Source of the DNA: Streptomyces catenulae
GTDB taxonomy: Bacteria > Actinomycetota > Actinomycetes > Streptomycetales > Streptomycetaceae
Assembly: GCF_000718015.1 (NCBI RefSeq)
Contig: NZ_JODY01000033.1
Coordinates: 7,382 to 71,381 of the forward strand
Length of the DNA stretch: 64,000 nucleotides
Direction: 5' to 3'
Part shown: one piece after another, positions 17,424 to 27,952 of the stretch
How positions within the stretch are numbered: the stretch's first letter is position 1
How the letters are laid out: each line of letters starts with the position of its first letter
Made by a program: the position numbers and the translations under genes
The notes under the pieces: generated by a model
Told to the model about the DNA's origin: nothing
Databases searched by the model: none
The model's input: only the letters and a program-made list of their open reading frames with translations

Positions 17424-18089
17424 GTGCGTGCTAACGCGGCGGCTCGTAACGGTTCAGTGCACAACGACGAGGGCGGTGCCGGGAGCGGTGCCGCGTCAAG
17501 GCACCATGGTCCGATGCGCGATGACGGCAAGCAGGAGATCGGTGATCTCGTTGCACGCGCAGTCGAGGGGGACGAGCGGGCCACGCACGATCTCCTGGCC
17601 CATGTGCACCCGCTGGCGCTGCGCTACTGCCGGACCCGTCTCTCCCGGCTCCCGGGGGACGCCCGGCACTTCGTCGAGGATCTGGCGCAGGAGGTCTGTG
17701 TCGCGGTGCTCTGCGCGCTGCCGCGCTACCGCGACACCGGGAAGCCGTTCGAGGCGTTCGTCTTCGCCATCGCCGGGCACAAGGTCGCCGATCTCCAGCG
17801 TGCCGCGATGCGCGGGCCCGGGAGTACGGCGGTGCCGTCCGACGAGATGCCGGAGCAGCCGGACAACTCGCTCGGGCCCGAGGAGCGGGCGCTGCTGAGC
17901 AGCGATGCCGCGTGGGCGAAGAAGCTGCTGGCCAACCTGCCGGAGAACCAGCGGGAGCTGGTGTTGCTGCGGGTCGCGGTGGGGCTGACGGCGGAGGAGA
18001 CCGGGCAGATGCTCGGGATGTCGCCGGGTGCGGTGCGGGTCGCGCAGCACCGGGCGTTGAGCAGGCTGCGGGCGCTCGCCGAGCAGTAG
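17424..18089 (+). CDS. shbA: ECF-type RNA polymerase sigma factor ShbA
   Basis: 221 aa from the GTG at 17424, chosen for GGAGG eight bases upstream; an ATG at 17514 ([12 protein letters not shown]) gives the conserved core of 191 aa but has no ribosome site. Sigma region 2 is [28 protein letters not shown]...[19 protein letters not shown]; region 4 is [45 protein letters not shown]. In S. griseus ShbA drives transcription of hrdB; its mycobacterial counterpart SigD sits in the same whiB-guaB neighbourhood. No anti-sigma gene is adjacent. Confidence 0.85.
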   Translation: MRANAAARNGSVHNDEGGAGSGAASRHHGPMRDDGKQEIGDLVARAVEGDERATHDLLAHVHPLALRYCRTRLSRLPGDARHFVEDLAQEVCVAVLCALPRYRDTGKPFEAFVFAIAGHKVADLQRAAMRGPGSTAVPSDEMPEQPDNSLGPEERALLSSDAAWAKKLLANLPENQRELVLLRVAVGLTAEETGQMLGMSPGAVRVAQHRALSRLRALAEQ

Positions 18090-18157
18090 GCCCGGGGTGG
18101 CGTGATCCGTGCGCCGATGGCCGGTTGCGGCCGTAGGAAGGTACGGGTGATGAGGCC

Positions 18158-18177
18158 CTCATTCCTCGTGGAATGAG
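18158..18177. other. stem-loop between shbA and guaB
   Basis: Perfect 8-bp stem CTCATTCC / GGAATGAG with a TCGT loop, 69 bp after the shbA stop and 63 bp before guaB. A TAGCAT -10-like hexamer follows at 18195. It may terminate shbA transcription or regulate guaB. Confidence 0.5.
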
Positions 18178-18197
18178 ACACCACCTCAGGCCGTTAG

Positions 18198-19742
<1,545 letters not shown>

Positions 19743-19752
19743 CACCACGCCC

Positions 19753-19791
19753 GTGAGGGGCGGCACCGGACGCTCCGGAGCCGCCCCTCAC
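19753..19791 (+). terminator. guaB terminator
   Basis: Perfect 12-bp stem GTGAGGGGCGGC with its complement, with inner CCGGA/TCCGG pairing, 10 bp after the guaB stop. Confidence 0.88.
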
Positions 19792-19844
19792 ACGCGTGTC
19801 GGAGATACTGGGACACGCAGACCAAGAGGGAAAGGCCCCACAAC

Positions 19845-20972
19845 GTGACTGAGATCGAGATCGGGCGCGGCAAGCGCGGCCGCCGGGCGTACGCCTTCGA
19901 CGACATCGCCGTCGTACCGAGTCGCCGCACCCGCGACCCGAAGGAGGTCTCGATCGCCTGGCAGATCGACGCCTACCGCTTCGAGCTGCCCTTCCTGGCG
20001 GCCCCGATGGACTCCGTGGTCTCGCCGCAGGCCGCCATCCGCATCGGTGAGCTGGGCGGCCTCGGCGTCCTCAACCTGGAGGGCCTGTGGACCCGCTACG
20101 AGGACCCGGAGCCGCTGCTCGCCGAGATCGCCGAGCTGGACGGTGACGCGGCGACCAGGCGGATGCAGGAGATCTACGCCGCGCCGATCAAGGAAGAGCT
20201 GATCGGGCAGCGCATCAAGGAGGTGCGCGACTCCGGTGTCGTCACCGCCGCCGCGCTCTCCCCGCAGCGCACCGCGCAGTTCTCGCAGGCGGTGGTGGAC
20301 GCCGGTGTCGACATCTTCGTGATCCGCGGGACGACGGTCTCCGCCGAGCACGTCTCGTCGGCGGCCGAGCCGCTCAACCTCAAGCAGTTCATCTACGAGC
20401 TGGACGTCCCGGTGATCGTCGGCGGCTGCGCCACGTACACCGCGGCGCTGCACCTGATGCGGACCGGTGCCGCCGGTGTGCTGGTCGGCTTCGGCGGCGG
20501 CGCGGCGCACACCACCCGTAACGTGCTCGGCATCCAGGTGCCGATGGCGACGGCGGTGGCGGATGTCGCGGCGGCGCGGCGGGACTACATGGACGAGTCC
20601 GGCGGCCGGTACGTCCATGTCATCGCCGACGGCGGCGTGGGCTTCTCCGGTGACCTGCCGAAGGCCATCGCCTGCGGTGCGGACGCCGTGATGATGGGCT
20701 CCCCGCTGGCCCGGGCGACGGACGCGCCCGGTCGCGGCCACCACTGGGGCATGGAGGCGGTCCACGAGGACGTGCCGCGCGGCAAGCGCGTGGACCTCGG
20801 CGCCGTCGGCACCACCGAGGAGGTGCTGCTCGGCCCGTCGACCACCCCCGACGGTTCGATGAACTTCTTCGGCGCGCTGCGCCGGGCGATGGCGACGACC
20901 GGCTACTCCGAGCTGAAGGAGTTCCAGCGGGTCGAGGTGACGGTCGACCCGTCGCAGCGCGGCAGGCGCTGA
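19845..20972 (+). CDS. guaB3: GuaB3 family IMP dehydrogenase-related protein
   Basis: 375 aa, GTG start. It has an IMPDH-like barrel without CBS domains: RRAYAFDDIAVVPSRRTRDP at the start, LAAPMDSVVSP, and GGVGFSGDLPKAIACGADAVMMGSPLA late. Where IMPDH has the catalytic Cys loop (GSICTTR), this protein reads GGGAAHTTR, so the Cys is absent, as usual for this actinobacterial family. Its role beside guaB is conserved but biochemically less clear. A terminator follows. Confidence 0.93.
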   Translation: MTEIEIGRGKRGRRAYAFDDIAVVPSRRTRDPKEVSIAWQIDAYRFELPFLAAPMDSVVSPQAAIRIGELGGLGVLNLEGLWTRYEDPEPLLAEIAELDGDAATRRMQEIYAAPIKEELIGQRIKEVRDSGVVTAAALSPQRTAQFSQAVVDAGVDIFVIRGTTVSAEHVSSAAEPLNLKQFIYELDVPVIVGGCATYTAALHLMRTGAAGVLVGFGGGAAHTTRNVLGIQVPMATAVADVAAARRDYMDESGGRYVHVIADGGVGFSGDLPKAIACGADAVMMGSPLARATDAPGRGHHWGMEAVHEDVPRGKRVDLGAVGTTEEVLLGPSTTPDGSMNFFGALRRAMATTGYSELKEFQRVEVTVDPSQRGRR

Positions 20973-20995
20973 CCGTACGGCGGTAGACAGCACGA

Positions 20996-21030
20996 GGGGC
21001 CCGGACCACCACCACGGTGGGCCGGGCCCC
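20996..21030. terminator. terminator after guaB3
   Basis: Nine-bp GC stem GGGGCCCGG / CCGGGCCCC with an ACCACC...GGTGG inner region, 24 bp after the guaB3 stop and 10 bp before the end of the convergent dehydrogenase gene. Confidence 0.85.
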
Positions 21031-21039
21031 TTCCGTATG

Positions 21040-22287
21040 TCACAGCCGGTGGGCCGCCCCGGCGGGTGTCGCCCCGCGGGTGTCCAGCAGCAGTTGGGCC
21101 TTGACCGACAGGCCCTGGAGGTCGTAGGTGCGGTGCGGCTGGAGGAGGACCGTGAGGTCGGCGTCGGCGGCGGACTCGTGGAGGGAGTCGGCGCGGGGGA
21201 CCGGGCGGTCGAGGACGGTCCAGCGGGGGACGTACGGGTCGTGGTAGGTGATGTGGGCGCCGAGTTCCATCAGGCGGGCGGCGATCTCGCGGGCGGGGGC
21301 GCCCTCCTGGTCGCCGATGTCGGGCTTGTAGGTGACGCCGATGAGGAGGACGCGGGCGCCGCGGGCGGACTTGCCGTGCTCGTTGAGGAGGGTGGCGCAG
21401 CGCCGGGCGACGTAGCCGGGCATCCGGTCGTTGACCTCCTGCGCCAGTTCGACCATGCGCAGCGGGTAGCCGAGGGAACGGCCCTGGTAGGCGAGGTAGT
21501 TGGGGTCGACGGGGGCGGCGTGGCCGCCGACGCCGGGGCCGGGGCGGAACGCCTGGAAGCCGAAGGGTTTGGTCTCGGCGCAGCGGATGACGTCCCAGAG
21601 GTCGACGCCGATGTCGTGGCAGAAGACCGCCATCTCGTTCATCAGGGCGATGTTGAGGTGGCGGTAGTTGGTCTCCAGGAGTCCGGCGGTCTCGGCCTCG
21701 CGGGGGCCGCGGGCGCGGACGACCTTGTCGGTGAGGCGGCCGTAGAAGGCGGCGGCGGCTTCGGTGCAGGCGGGGGTGAGGCCGCCGATGACCTTGGGGG
21801 TGTTGGCGTAGCCGTGGGTGCGGTTGCCGGGGTCGTGGCGCGGCGGGGAGCAGGCGAGGTGGAAGTCGCGCCCGGCGGTGAGCCCGGACCCCTCCTCCAG
21901 CAGGGGGCGGAGGAAGTCCTCGGTGGTGCCCGGGTAGGCGGCGGATTCGAGGACGACGGTGGTGTGCGGGCGGAGCCGGGCGGCGAGGGTGCGGGCCGCG
22001 TCGGCGACGGCGGTGAGGTCGAGGGCGCGGTCGGCGCCGAGCGGGGTGGGGGCGCAGATGACCGCGGTGCGGACCCGGCCGAGGGCGGCGGGGTCGTCGG
22101 TGGTGCGGAATCCGGCGGCGGTCAGCCGTCGCAGTTCGGTGGCGGTCAGCGGGCCGTCGGGGGCGGTGAGCGGGGCGGCGTGCGGGTCGGGGGCGTAGCC
22201 GACGGTGGAGATCCCGGCCGCGGTGGCGGCCCGGGCGAGGGGGAGGCCGAGGGGGCCGAGGCCGATGACGGCGAGGTCTGCGGGCAT
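21040..22287 (-). CDS. nucleotide-sugar (UDP-sugar) dehydrogenase homologue lacking catalytic Cys
   Basis: 415 aa with ATG at 22287 and GGAAGG upstream. Three-part UDP-glucose/UDP-ManNAc dehydrogenase family: Rossmann motif LAVIGLGPLGLPLARAA, middle domain LLETNYRHLNIALMNEMA, and C-terminal VLLIGVTYKPDIGDQEGAPA. The catalytic loop normally reads GVGGHCIPVDP with the nucleophilic Cys; here it is GVGGHAAPVDPNYLAY, so the Cys is Ala. In this family the Cys carries the thiohemiacetal in the second oxidation, so a full four-electron oxidation is doubtful. It is divergent from glpD; no other sugar nucleotide genes are adjacent. Confidence 0.85.
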   Translation of the reverse strand: MPADLAVIGLGPLGLPLARAATAAGISTVGYAPDPHAAPLTAPDGPLTATELRRLTAAGFRTTDDPAALGRVRTAVICAPTPLGADRALDLTAVADAARTLAARLRPHTTVVLESAAYPGTTEDFLRPLLEEGSGLTAGRDFHLACSPPRHDPGNRTHGYANTPKVIGGLTPACTEAAAAFYGRLTDKVVRARGPREAETAGLLETNYRHLNIALMNEMAVFCHDIGVDLWDVIRCAETKPFGFQAFRPGPGVGGHAAPVDPNYLAYQGRSLGYPLRMVELAQEVNDRMPGYVARRCATLLNEHGKSARGARVLLIGVTYKPDIGDQEGAPAREIAARLMELGAHITYHDPYVPRWTVLDRPVPRADSLHESAADADLTVLLQPHRTYDLQGLSVKAQLLLDTRGATPAGAAHRL

Positions 22288-22479
22288 GCTGCTGCCGCCC
22301 TTCCCGAGCGATTCCGATTGACGCATAAGTAGACTAAGCCGACATTTCGCGCAGAATGGGAATTGGTGGATCAAGGTGGCGGGGTGTTGCCGCCGGTGGC
22401 GGCAGGGGGGAGTGACGGCAGCCGACGCGGACAGAATCGACCGACGGGGGTGTGGCCCCGATCACAGTGGGAGGCAGTG

Positions 22480-24186
22480 GTGAAAACAGCGACCCTGGGA
22501 CCGGTGCAGCGCGCCGAGGCGCTCGCCCGGATGGCGGAACGGGAGCTCGACATTCTGGTGATCGGCGGCGGCGTCGTCGGCGCCGGAACCGTCCTGGACG
22601 CGGCGACCCGCGGGCTGGCCACCGGACTCGTCGAGGCGCGCGACTGGGCGGCGGGCACCTCCAGCCGCTCCAGCAAGCTCATCCACGGCGGACTGCGGTA
22701 TCTGGAGATGCTGGACTTCGCGCTGGTACGGGAGGCGCTGAAGGAGCGCGGGCTGCTGCTGGAGCGGCTCGCCCCGCACCTGGTGAAGCCGGTGCCGTTC
22801 CTCTACCCGCTCCAGCACCACGTCTGGGAGCGCTGCTACGCCGGTTCCGGGGTGGCGCTCTACGACGCGATGTCCCTCTCCTCCGGCCACGGTCGCGGGC
22901 TCCCCGTCCACCGGCACCTCTCGCACAAGCGGGCGCTGCGGGTCGCACCCTGTCTGCGTAAGGACGCGCTGGTGGGGGCGTTGCAGTACTACGACGCGCA
23001 GATGGACGACGCGCGGTTCGTCGAGACGCTGGTGCGCACCGCCGCCTCGTACGGCGCGCAGGTCGCCAACGGTGCGCGGGTGGTGGACTTCCTGCGCGAG
23101 GGCGAGCGGGTGGTCGGCGCGCGGGTCGAGGACGTCGAGTCGGGCGGTACGTACGAGATCCGGGCCCGGCAGATCGTCAACGCCACCGGGGTGTGGACCG
23201 ACGACACCCAGGGGCTGATCAACGAGCGCGGGCAGTTCCACGTCCGCGCCTCCAAGGGCATCCACCTCGTCGTCCCCAAGGACCGCATCCACTCCACGAC
23301 CGGGCTGATCCTGCGCACCGAGAAGAGCGTGCTCTTCGTCATCCCCTGGGGGCGGCACTGGATCATCGGGACGACCGACACCGACTGGGATCTCGACAAG
23401 GCGCACCCGGCGGCGTCCAGCGCGGACATCGACTACCTCCTGGAGCATGTGAACTCCGTCCTCGCCACGCCGCTGACCAGGGACGACGTCGAGGGCGTCT
23501 ATGCGGGGCTGCGGCCGCTGCTGGCCGGGGAGTCGGACGCGACGAGCAAGCTCTCCCGCGAGCACACCGTGGCGCACCCGGTGCCGGGCCTCGTCGTGGT
23601 CGCCGGGGGCAAGTACACGACGTACCGGGTGATGGCGAAGGACGCGGTGGACGAGGCGGTGCACGGGCTCGACCAGCGGGTCGCGGAGTGCGTCACCGAG
23701 GACGTCCCGCTGCTCGGCGCCGAGGGGTACCGGGCGATGTGGAACGCCCGGGCGCGGATCGCGGCCCGCTCCGGGCTGCACGTCGCCCGCGTCGAGCATC
23801 TGCTGAACCGTTACGGCTCGCTGACCGAGGAGCTGCTGGAGCTGGTGGTGGCCGATCCGACGCTGGGCACGCCGCTGACCGGCGCGGAGGACTACCTCCG
23901 GGCCGAGGTGGTCTACGCCTGCACCCATGAGGGCGCCCGCCACCTCGACGACGTGCTGACCCGGCGCACCCGTATCTCCATCGAGACTTTCGACCGCGGC
24001 ACCCGCTGCGCCCGCGAGGCGGCGGAGTTGATGGCCCCCGCGCTGGGCTGGGACGCGGCGCAGGTCGACAAGGAGGTCACGCACTACGAGAAGCGGGTCG
24101 AGGCGGAGCGGGAATCGCAGCGCCAGCCCGACGATCTGACGGCCGATGCGGCCCGGCTGGGCGCCCCGGACATCGTCCCGCTGTAG
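22480..24186 (+). CDS. glpD: glycerol-3-phosphate dehydrogenase (FAD-dependent)
   Basis: 568 aa, using the GTG at 22480 preceded by GGGAGG; an earlier in-frame GTG at 22363 adds a poor N-terminus. GlpD oxidises glycerol 3-phosphate to dihydroxyacetone phosphate and passes electrons to quinones at the membrane. The FAD motif LVIGGGVVGAGTVLDAATRG, the signature TSSRSSKLIHGGLRYLE, the TGVWTDD segment and the late GGKYTTYRVMAKDAVDEA are all present. The C-terminal helical domain is full length. No glpF or glpK is nearby; it stands alone between a sugar dehydrogenase and a serine hydrolase. Confidence 0.95.
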   Translation: MKTATLGPVQRAEALARMAERELDILVIGGGVVGAGTVLDAATRGLATGLVEARDWAAGTSSRSSKLIHGGLRYLEMLDFALVREALKERGLLLERLAPHLVKPVPFLYPLQHHVWERCYAGSGVALYDAMSLSSGHGRGLPVHRHLSHKRALRVAPCLRKDALVGALQYYDAQMDDARFVETLVRTAASYGAQVANGARVVDFLREGERVVGARVEDVESGGTYEIRARQIVNATGVWTDDTQGLINERGQFHVRASKGIHLVVPKDRIHSTTGLILRTEKSVLFVIPWGRHWIIGTTDTDWDLDKAHPAASSADIDYLLEHVNSVLATPLTRDDVEGVYAGLRPLLAGESDATSKLSREHTVAHPVPGLVVVAGGKYTTYRVMAKDAVDEAVHGLDQRVAECVTEDVPLLGAEGYRAMWNARARIAARSGLHVARVEHLLNRYGSLTEELLELVVADPTLGTPLTGAEDYLRAEVVYACTHEGARHLDDVLTRRTRISIETFDRGTRCAREAAELMAPALGWDAAQVDKEVTHYEKRVEAERESQRQPDDLTADAARLGAPDIVPL

Positions 24187-24199
24187 GGGCGGGACGGGC

Positions 24200-25525
24200 T
24201 CAGGCGGCGGGGACGGGCGCGGCGCGGGCGGCGGTCCGCGGTGCGGCCGTCCCCGGCGCCTGAGTCGGCGTCGGGGTCGGCCCCGGCTTCGGCTTGGGGC
24301 AGAACTCCGCGGTCAGCACCGCGTCGCCGCCCGCGCGGGGGCCGGGGGCGTCGGTGTTGAGGCGGTAGCTGACGAGGTGTCGGCCGTCCTCGGAGGCGGC
24401 GGTGCGGGCGTACGAGCCGTGGATGTCGCCGTTGTGGCCCCAGACGGTCACCCCGCAGGACAGCCGGGTGGCGTAGACGCCGAGGCCGTAGGTGCCGTGG
24501 GTGGCGCGCTCGTCGCGGAGCGCGGTCAGCTCGTGCGGGGGCAGCAGCCGGCCGCCGAGGAGGGCGGCGAAGAAGCGGTTGAGGTCGTCGAGGGTGGTGA
24601 CCATCTCCCCGGCGGCCCCCGCCCAGCTGGGGTTCAGCTCGGTGGCGTCGAGCCGCCCGTGAGCGGTGCGGAAGTAGGCGCGGCCGTGCGGGCGGGGCAG
24701 GGCGGTGCGGGTCCCGGGGAAGCTGGTCCCGGTCAGCCCGACGGGGGTGAGTATCCGGCGGCGGATCTCGTCGGCGTAGCGGCGGCCGGTGACCGCCTCG
24801 ACGATCAGACCGAGGACGAGGTAGTTGGTGTTGGAGTAGGCGTAGCGGGCGCCGGGGGCGGCGCCCGGCGGGTGGCGCAGTGCGCGGCGCAGCAGCTCGG
24901 CGGGGGTGTGGCTGTCGTAGCGGTGGACGGCGAAGTCCGGGCCGGTCAGGTGCAGGGCCGGGTCGTCGGTGTAGTTGAAGAGTCCGCTGGTGTGGTCCAG
25001 GAGCTGGCGGACCGTCACCCGGGACAGCGGGGCCAGACGGGCGCGGGACAGGCCCGGCGGCGTCCGGTGGCCGGTCGTCAGGAGCCGGGCGGCGGAGCCG
25101 TCCAGGGCGAGCCGCCGCTCCGCGGCGAGCTGGAGGACCACCGTGGCGACCAGCGTCTTGGTGAGGCTGCCCGCCCGGAAGTGGTCCCGGCGTTCCATGG
25201 GGCGGCGGGTGCGCAGATCGGCGAACCCGGCGGCGGAGAAGCGGGCGGCGGTGAATTTCCCGCCCCGGACGACCAGGGCGGCGGCGCCGGGGGCGCCCGC
25301 GGCGACCAGGGCGCGCAGCGCGGGCGCCGTGGTGTCGGGCGGCCGGGGGGCCAAAACCGGCGCCGACAGCCGGTGGTGGTGCGTACAGCCGGTGAGCAGC
25401 AGGCAGGAGAGGGCCAGGAACGCCGCCAGGAGGGGGCGCGCGGTGGGTGGGCGGCGGCGCGCGGGAGGCGCGGGCGGGCGCCGGACCGCGCCCGGGGGAG
25501 CGGGGTGCGGCCGTTGCGTCGTCAT
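24200..25525 (-). CDS. beta-lactamase-fold serine hydrolase, lipoprotein
   Basis: 441 aa with ATG at 25525 (MTTQRPHPAPP). A long basic Pro-rich start leads to a lipoprotein signal ending LLLTGC. Penicillin-binding-protein-like motifs are complete: SxxK as AGSLTKTLVATV, YxN as YSNTNYLVLG, and HxG as WGHNGDIHGSY. It resembles DD-carboxypeptidase/class C enzymes acting outside the cell on peptidoglycan or small esters. The C-terminus is an Ala/Pro/Thr-rich tail. It faces glpD with a 13-bp gap and is divergent from the kinase gene. Confidence 0.9.
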   Translation of the reverse strand: MTTQRPHPAPPGAVRRPPAPPARRRPPTARPLLAAFLALSCLLLTGCTHHHRLSAPVLAPRPPDTTAPALRALVAAGAPGAAALVVRGGKFTAARFSAAGFADLRTRRPMERRDHFRAGSLTKTLVATVVLQLAAERRLALDGSAARLLTTGHRTPPGLSRARLAPLSRVTVRQLLDHTSGLFNYTDDPALHLTGPDFAVHRYDSHTPAELLRRALRHPPGAAPGARYAYSNTNYLVLGLIVEAVTGRRYADEIRRRILTPVGLTGTSFPGTRTALPRPHGRAYFRTAHGRLDATELNPSWAGAAGEMVTTLDDLNRFFAALLGGRLLPPHELTALRDERATHGTYGLGVYATRLSCGVTVWGHNGDIHGSYARTAASEDGRHLVSYRLNTDAPGPRAGGDAVLTAEFCPKPKPGPTPTPTQAPGTAAPRTAARAAPVPAA

Positions 25526-25713
25526 CGGGGGTCCCGTCCTTCGGGCCGTCGTGGCGGGTGCGCGCGGCACTGTACGTCACGGCCCCGGGCCTTCCGCACC
25601 CTCGCGGATGAGAGAGAATGAAGGCTCTGCCAGGGTGGGTTGTCCGAGTTGGGCCAGTTTGGCGCCGATGGGAATCGGGGCCGCCAACTCGGCTGGATTG
25701 CAGAGGGGATTCA

Positions 25714-27750
25714 GTGGGCGACGAGGTCGAGATGGACGGCAAGGAGGGCAGGCTGCTCGCCGGCCGGTACCGGCTCGCCGGAGTCCTCGGCCGCGGCGGC
25801 ATGGGCACCGTCTGGCGGGCGCGCGACGAGGTGCTGGGCCGTACGGTCGCGGTCAAGGAACTGCGCTTCCCCGGCGGCGTCGAGGAGGACGAGAAGCGGC
25901 GCCTGATCACCCGCACGCTGCGGGAGGCCAAGGCGATCGCCCGGATCCGCAACAACGGCGCGGTGACGGTCTACGACGTGGTCGACGAGGACGACCGGCC
26001 GTGGATCGTCATGGAGCTGGTCGAGGGGCGCTCCCTCGCCGAACTGGTGCGCGACGACGGTCCGCTCACCCCGCACCGCGCCGCCGAGGTGGGCCTCGCC
26101 GTCCTCGACGTGCTGCGCGCCGCGCACCGCGAGGGCATCCTGCACCGCGACGTGAAGCCGTCGAACGTGCTGATGTCGGACGACGGCCGGGTCGTGCTGA
26201 CCGACTTCGGCATCGCCCAGGTCGAGGGCGACCCGTCGGTGACCTCCACCGGCATGCTCGTCGGCGCCCCCTCGTACATCTCGCCGGAGCGCGCCCGCGG
26301 CCACAAGCCGGGCCCGCCCGCCGACCTGTGGTCCCTGGGCGGTCTGCTCTACGCCTGCGTCGAGGGCGTGCCGCCGTACGACAAGGGCTCCGCCATCGCG
26401 ACGCTGACGGCGGTGATGACCGAGCCGCTGGAGCCGCCGAAGCACGCCGGACCGCTGTCCGACGTCATCTGCGGGCTGCTGGTCAAGGACCCGGGCGGGC
26501 GGTTGGACGACGCCGGGGCGCGGGTGCTGCTGGAGAAGGCGGTGAGCGCGCCGGAGAAGCCCGAACCGCCGCTGGACGCGACGCGGGCGATGGCGCTGCC
26601 GGTGGTGCCCGAGGAGGCTCCGCCGCGTCCGGCGGCGGCGCCGAAGCCCGCGCCCAGGCCGCCCAAGTCCCGGCAGCGCAAGCCGAAGCAGACGCCGGGG
26701 ACGGCCGCCGGTGCGCCCGCCGCCGCGCCGCGGAAGCCGACCGCGAAGGCGTCGCCCGCGGCTCCGGAGAAGCCGTCCGCCGCCCCGGGCGGCGGGTCCG
26801 CGAAGGCGGCGGGCCCGACCCGGCCGGGCTTCGACGGCGAGGCGGCCAAGGAGCGGATGCGCGACGCGCTGAAGACGGTGCGCGCCGCCGCCGCGTCGGC
26901 CGCCTCCTCCGCGGCGTCGGCGGCGTCCGCGGCGCGCTCCGGTTCGGGTGCGGGCTCCGGCGCGTCCGGTGCGGGCGGCGGTCGGCCGCCGCGGGCGTCG
27001 GTCACCGATGTGGTGCCGCGCCGCACCCTGATCATCATCGCGGTGGTCGTGGCGCTCGCCGTCGTGGCCGCGATCCTCGGGTTCGCGCTGTCCGGCGGCG
27101 ACTCCGGCAACAGCGCCCGGGCGGGCCGGGACATCGAGGCGACGGCGGCGCGGACGCACGCCTCGCAGGGCGGCGGCGTGCCCGACGGCGGTACGTCCAC
27201 CCCGTCCGACCGGGCCCCGGCGTCGCCCGGCGCCGGGGACGACGGCACGCAGGACGGCGACGGCAAGGGGAAGGACGACAAGAAGGACGAGCTGCCCGCC
27301 GGGTACGCGAAGGTCACCAACGGCGACTTCCACTTCCGCGTCGCGATGCCCAAGGGCTGGCACCGTACGGGCACCTCGGGGCAGAACTCCGGCGCCATCT
27401 TCAGCAAGGACGGCGGCTACCCGCGGATCCAGATCGACTACAACGCCACGCCCGGCAAGGACGCGGCGGCCTCCTGGCGGAAGCTGGAGACGTCGGTGCG
27501 CGCCACGACGCCCGACTACCACCGGATCGCCATCAAGTCCGTGGCGTGGCGGGACTACCCGACGGTCGCCGACTGGTCGTTCACCCGCACCTCGCACGGC
27601 GAGAAGGTACGGGTGCTCAACCGCGGTTTCCGGGCGGACGACAAGCACGGCTACGCGATCATGATCAGCTGCAAGGCGGACGCCTGGTCGGGTGACGAGT
27701 GCACGAAGCTGCGGGACACGGCGTTCGCGACCTTCGCCGTCAAGGACTGA
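25714..27750 (+). CDS. membrane Ser/Thr protein kinase with extracellular domain
   Basis: 678 aa, GTG at 25714 with GAGGGG upstream. The kinase domain covers about residues 10-260: GRGGMGTVWRARD glycine loop, VAVKELRFP Lys, ILHRDVKPSNVL catalytic loop, DFGIA, and the APSYISPERARG activation region. A Pro/Ala/Lys linker follows, then one membrane helix near 437-460 (LIIIAVVVALAVVAAILG) and a C-terminal outside domain (AKVTNGDFHFRVAMPKGWHR). All catalytic residues are present. It is a Hanks-type (Pkn) kinase; the next gene encodes a similar architecture with a dead kinase domain. Confidence 0.95.
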   Translation: MGDEVEMDGKEGRLLAGRYRLAGVLGRGGMGTVWRARDEVLGRTVAVKELRFPGGVEEDEKRRLITRTLREAKAIARIRNNGAVTVYDVVDEDDRPWIVMELVEGRSLAELVRDDGPLTPHRAAEVGLAVLDVLRAAHREGILHRDVKPSNVLMSDDGRVVLTDFGIAQVEGDPSVTSTGMLVGAPSYISPERARGHKPGPPADLWSLGGLLYACVEGVPPYDKGSAIATLTAVMTEPLEPPKHAGPLSDVICGLLVKDPGGRLDDAGARVLLEKAVSAPEKPEPPLDATRAMALPVVPEEAPPRPAAAPKPAPRPPKSRQRKPKQTPGTAAGAPAAAPRKPTAKASPAAPEKPSAAPGGGSAKAAGPTRPGFDGEAAKERMRDALKTVRAAAASAASSAASAASAARSGSGAGSGASGAGGGRPPRASVTDVVPRRTLIIIAVVVALAVVAAILGFALSGGDSGNSARAGRDIEATAARTHASQGGGVPDGGTSTPSDRAPASPGAGDDGTQDGDGKGKDDKKDELPAGYAKVTNGDFHFRVAMPKGWHRTGTSGQNSGAIFSKDGGYPRIQIDYNATPGKDAAASWRKLETSVRATTPDYHRIAIKSVAWRDYPTVADWSFTRTSHGEKVRVLNRGFRADDKHGYAIMISCKADAWSGDECTKLRDTAFATFAVKD

Positions 27751-27789
27751 CGGACCGTCGGCCCGGCGGCGACAGGCCGCGCGCCGTTC

Positions 27790-27821
27790 GCCCGGAGCGG
27801 GCCGCAACCGCCGCTCCGGGC
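27790..27821 (+). terminator. terminator between the two kinase genes
   Basis: Perfect 11-bp stem GCCCGGAGCGG / CCGCTCCGGGC with a 10-base loop, 39 bp after the kinase stop. Confidence 0.8.
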
Positions 27822-27952
27822 ACGTATCGTGAGATTCACAAGGCTGTTCGGGCCCGTGCGGTGCGGGTCCGGTGCGGGCGGCCCGGGCGGGCGCCCGCGG
27901 GGGACGCGGCGCCGGTGCGGCGACCGCGCGGCACACAGGCAGGGGAGGCGTC

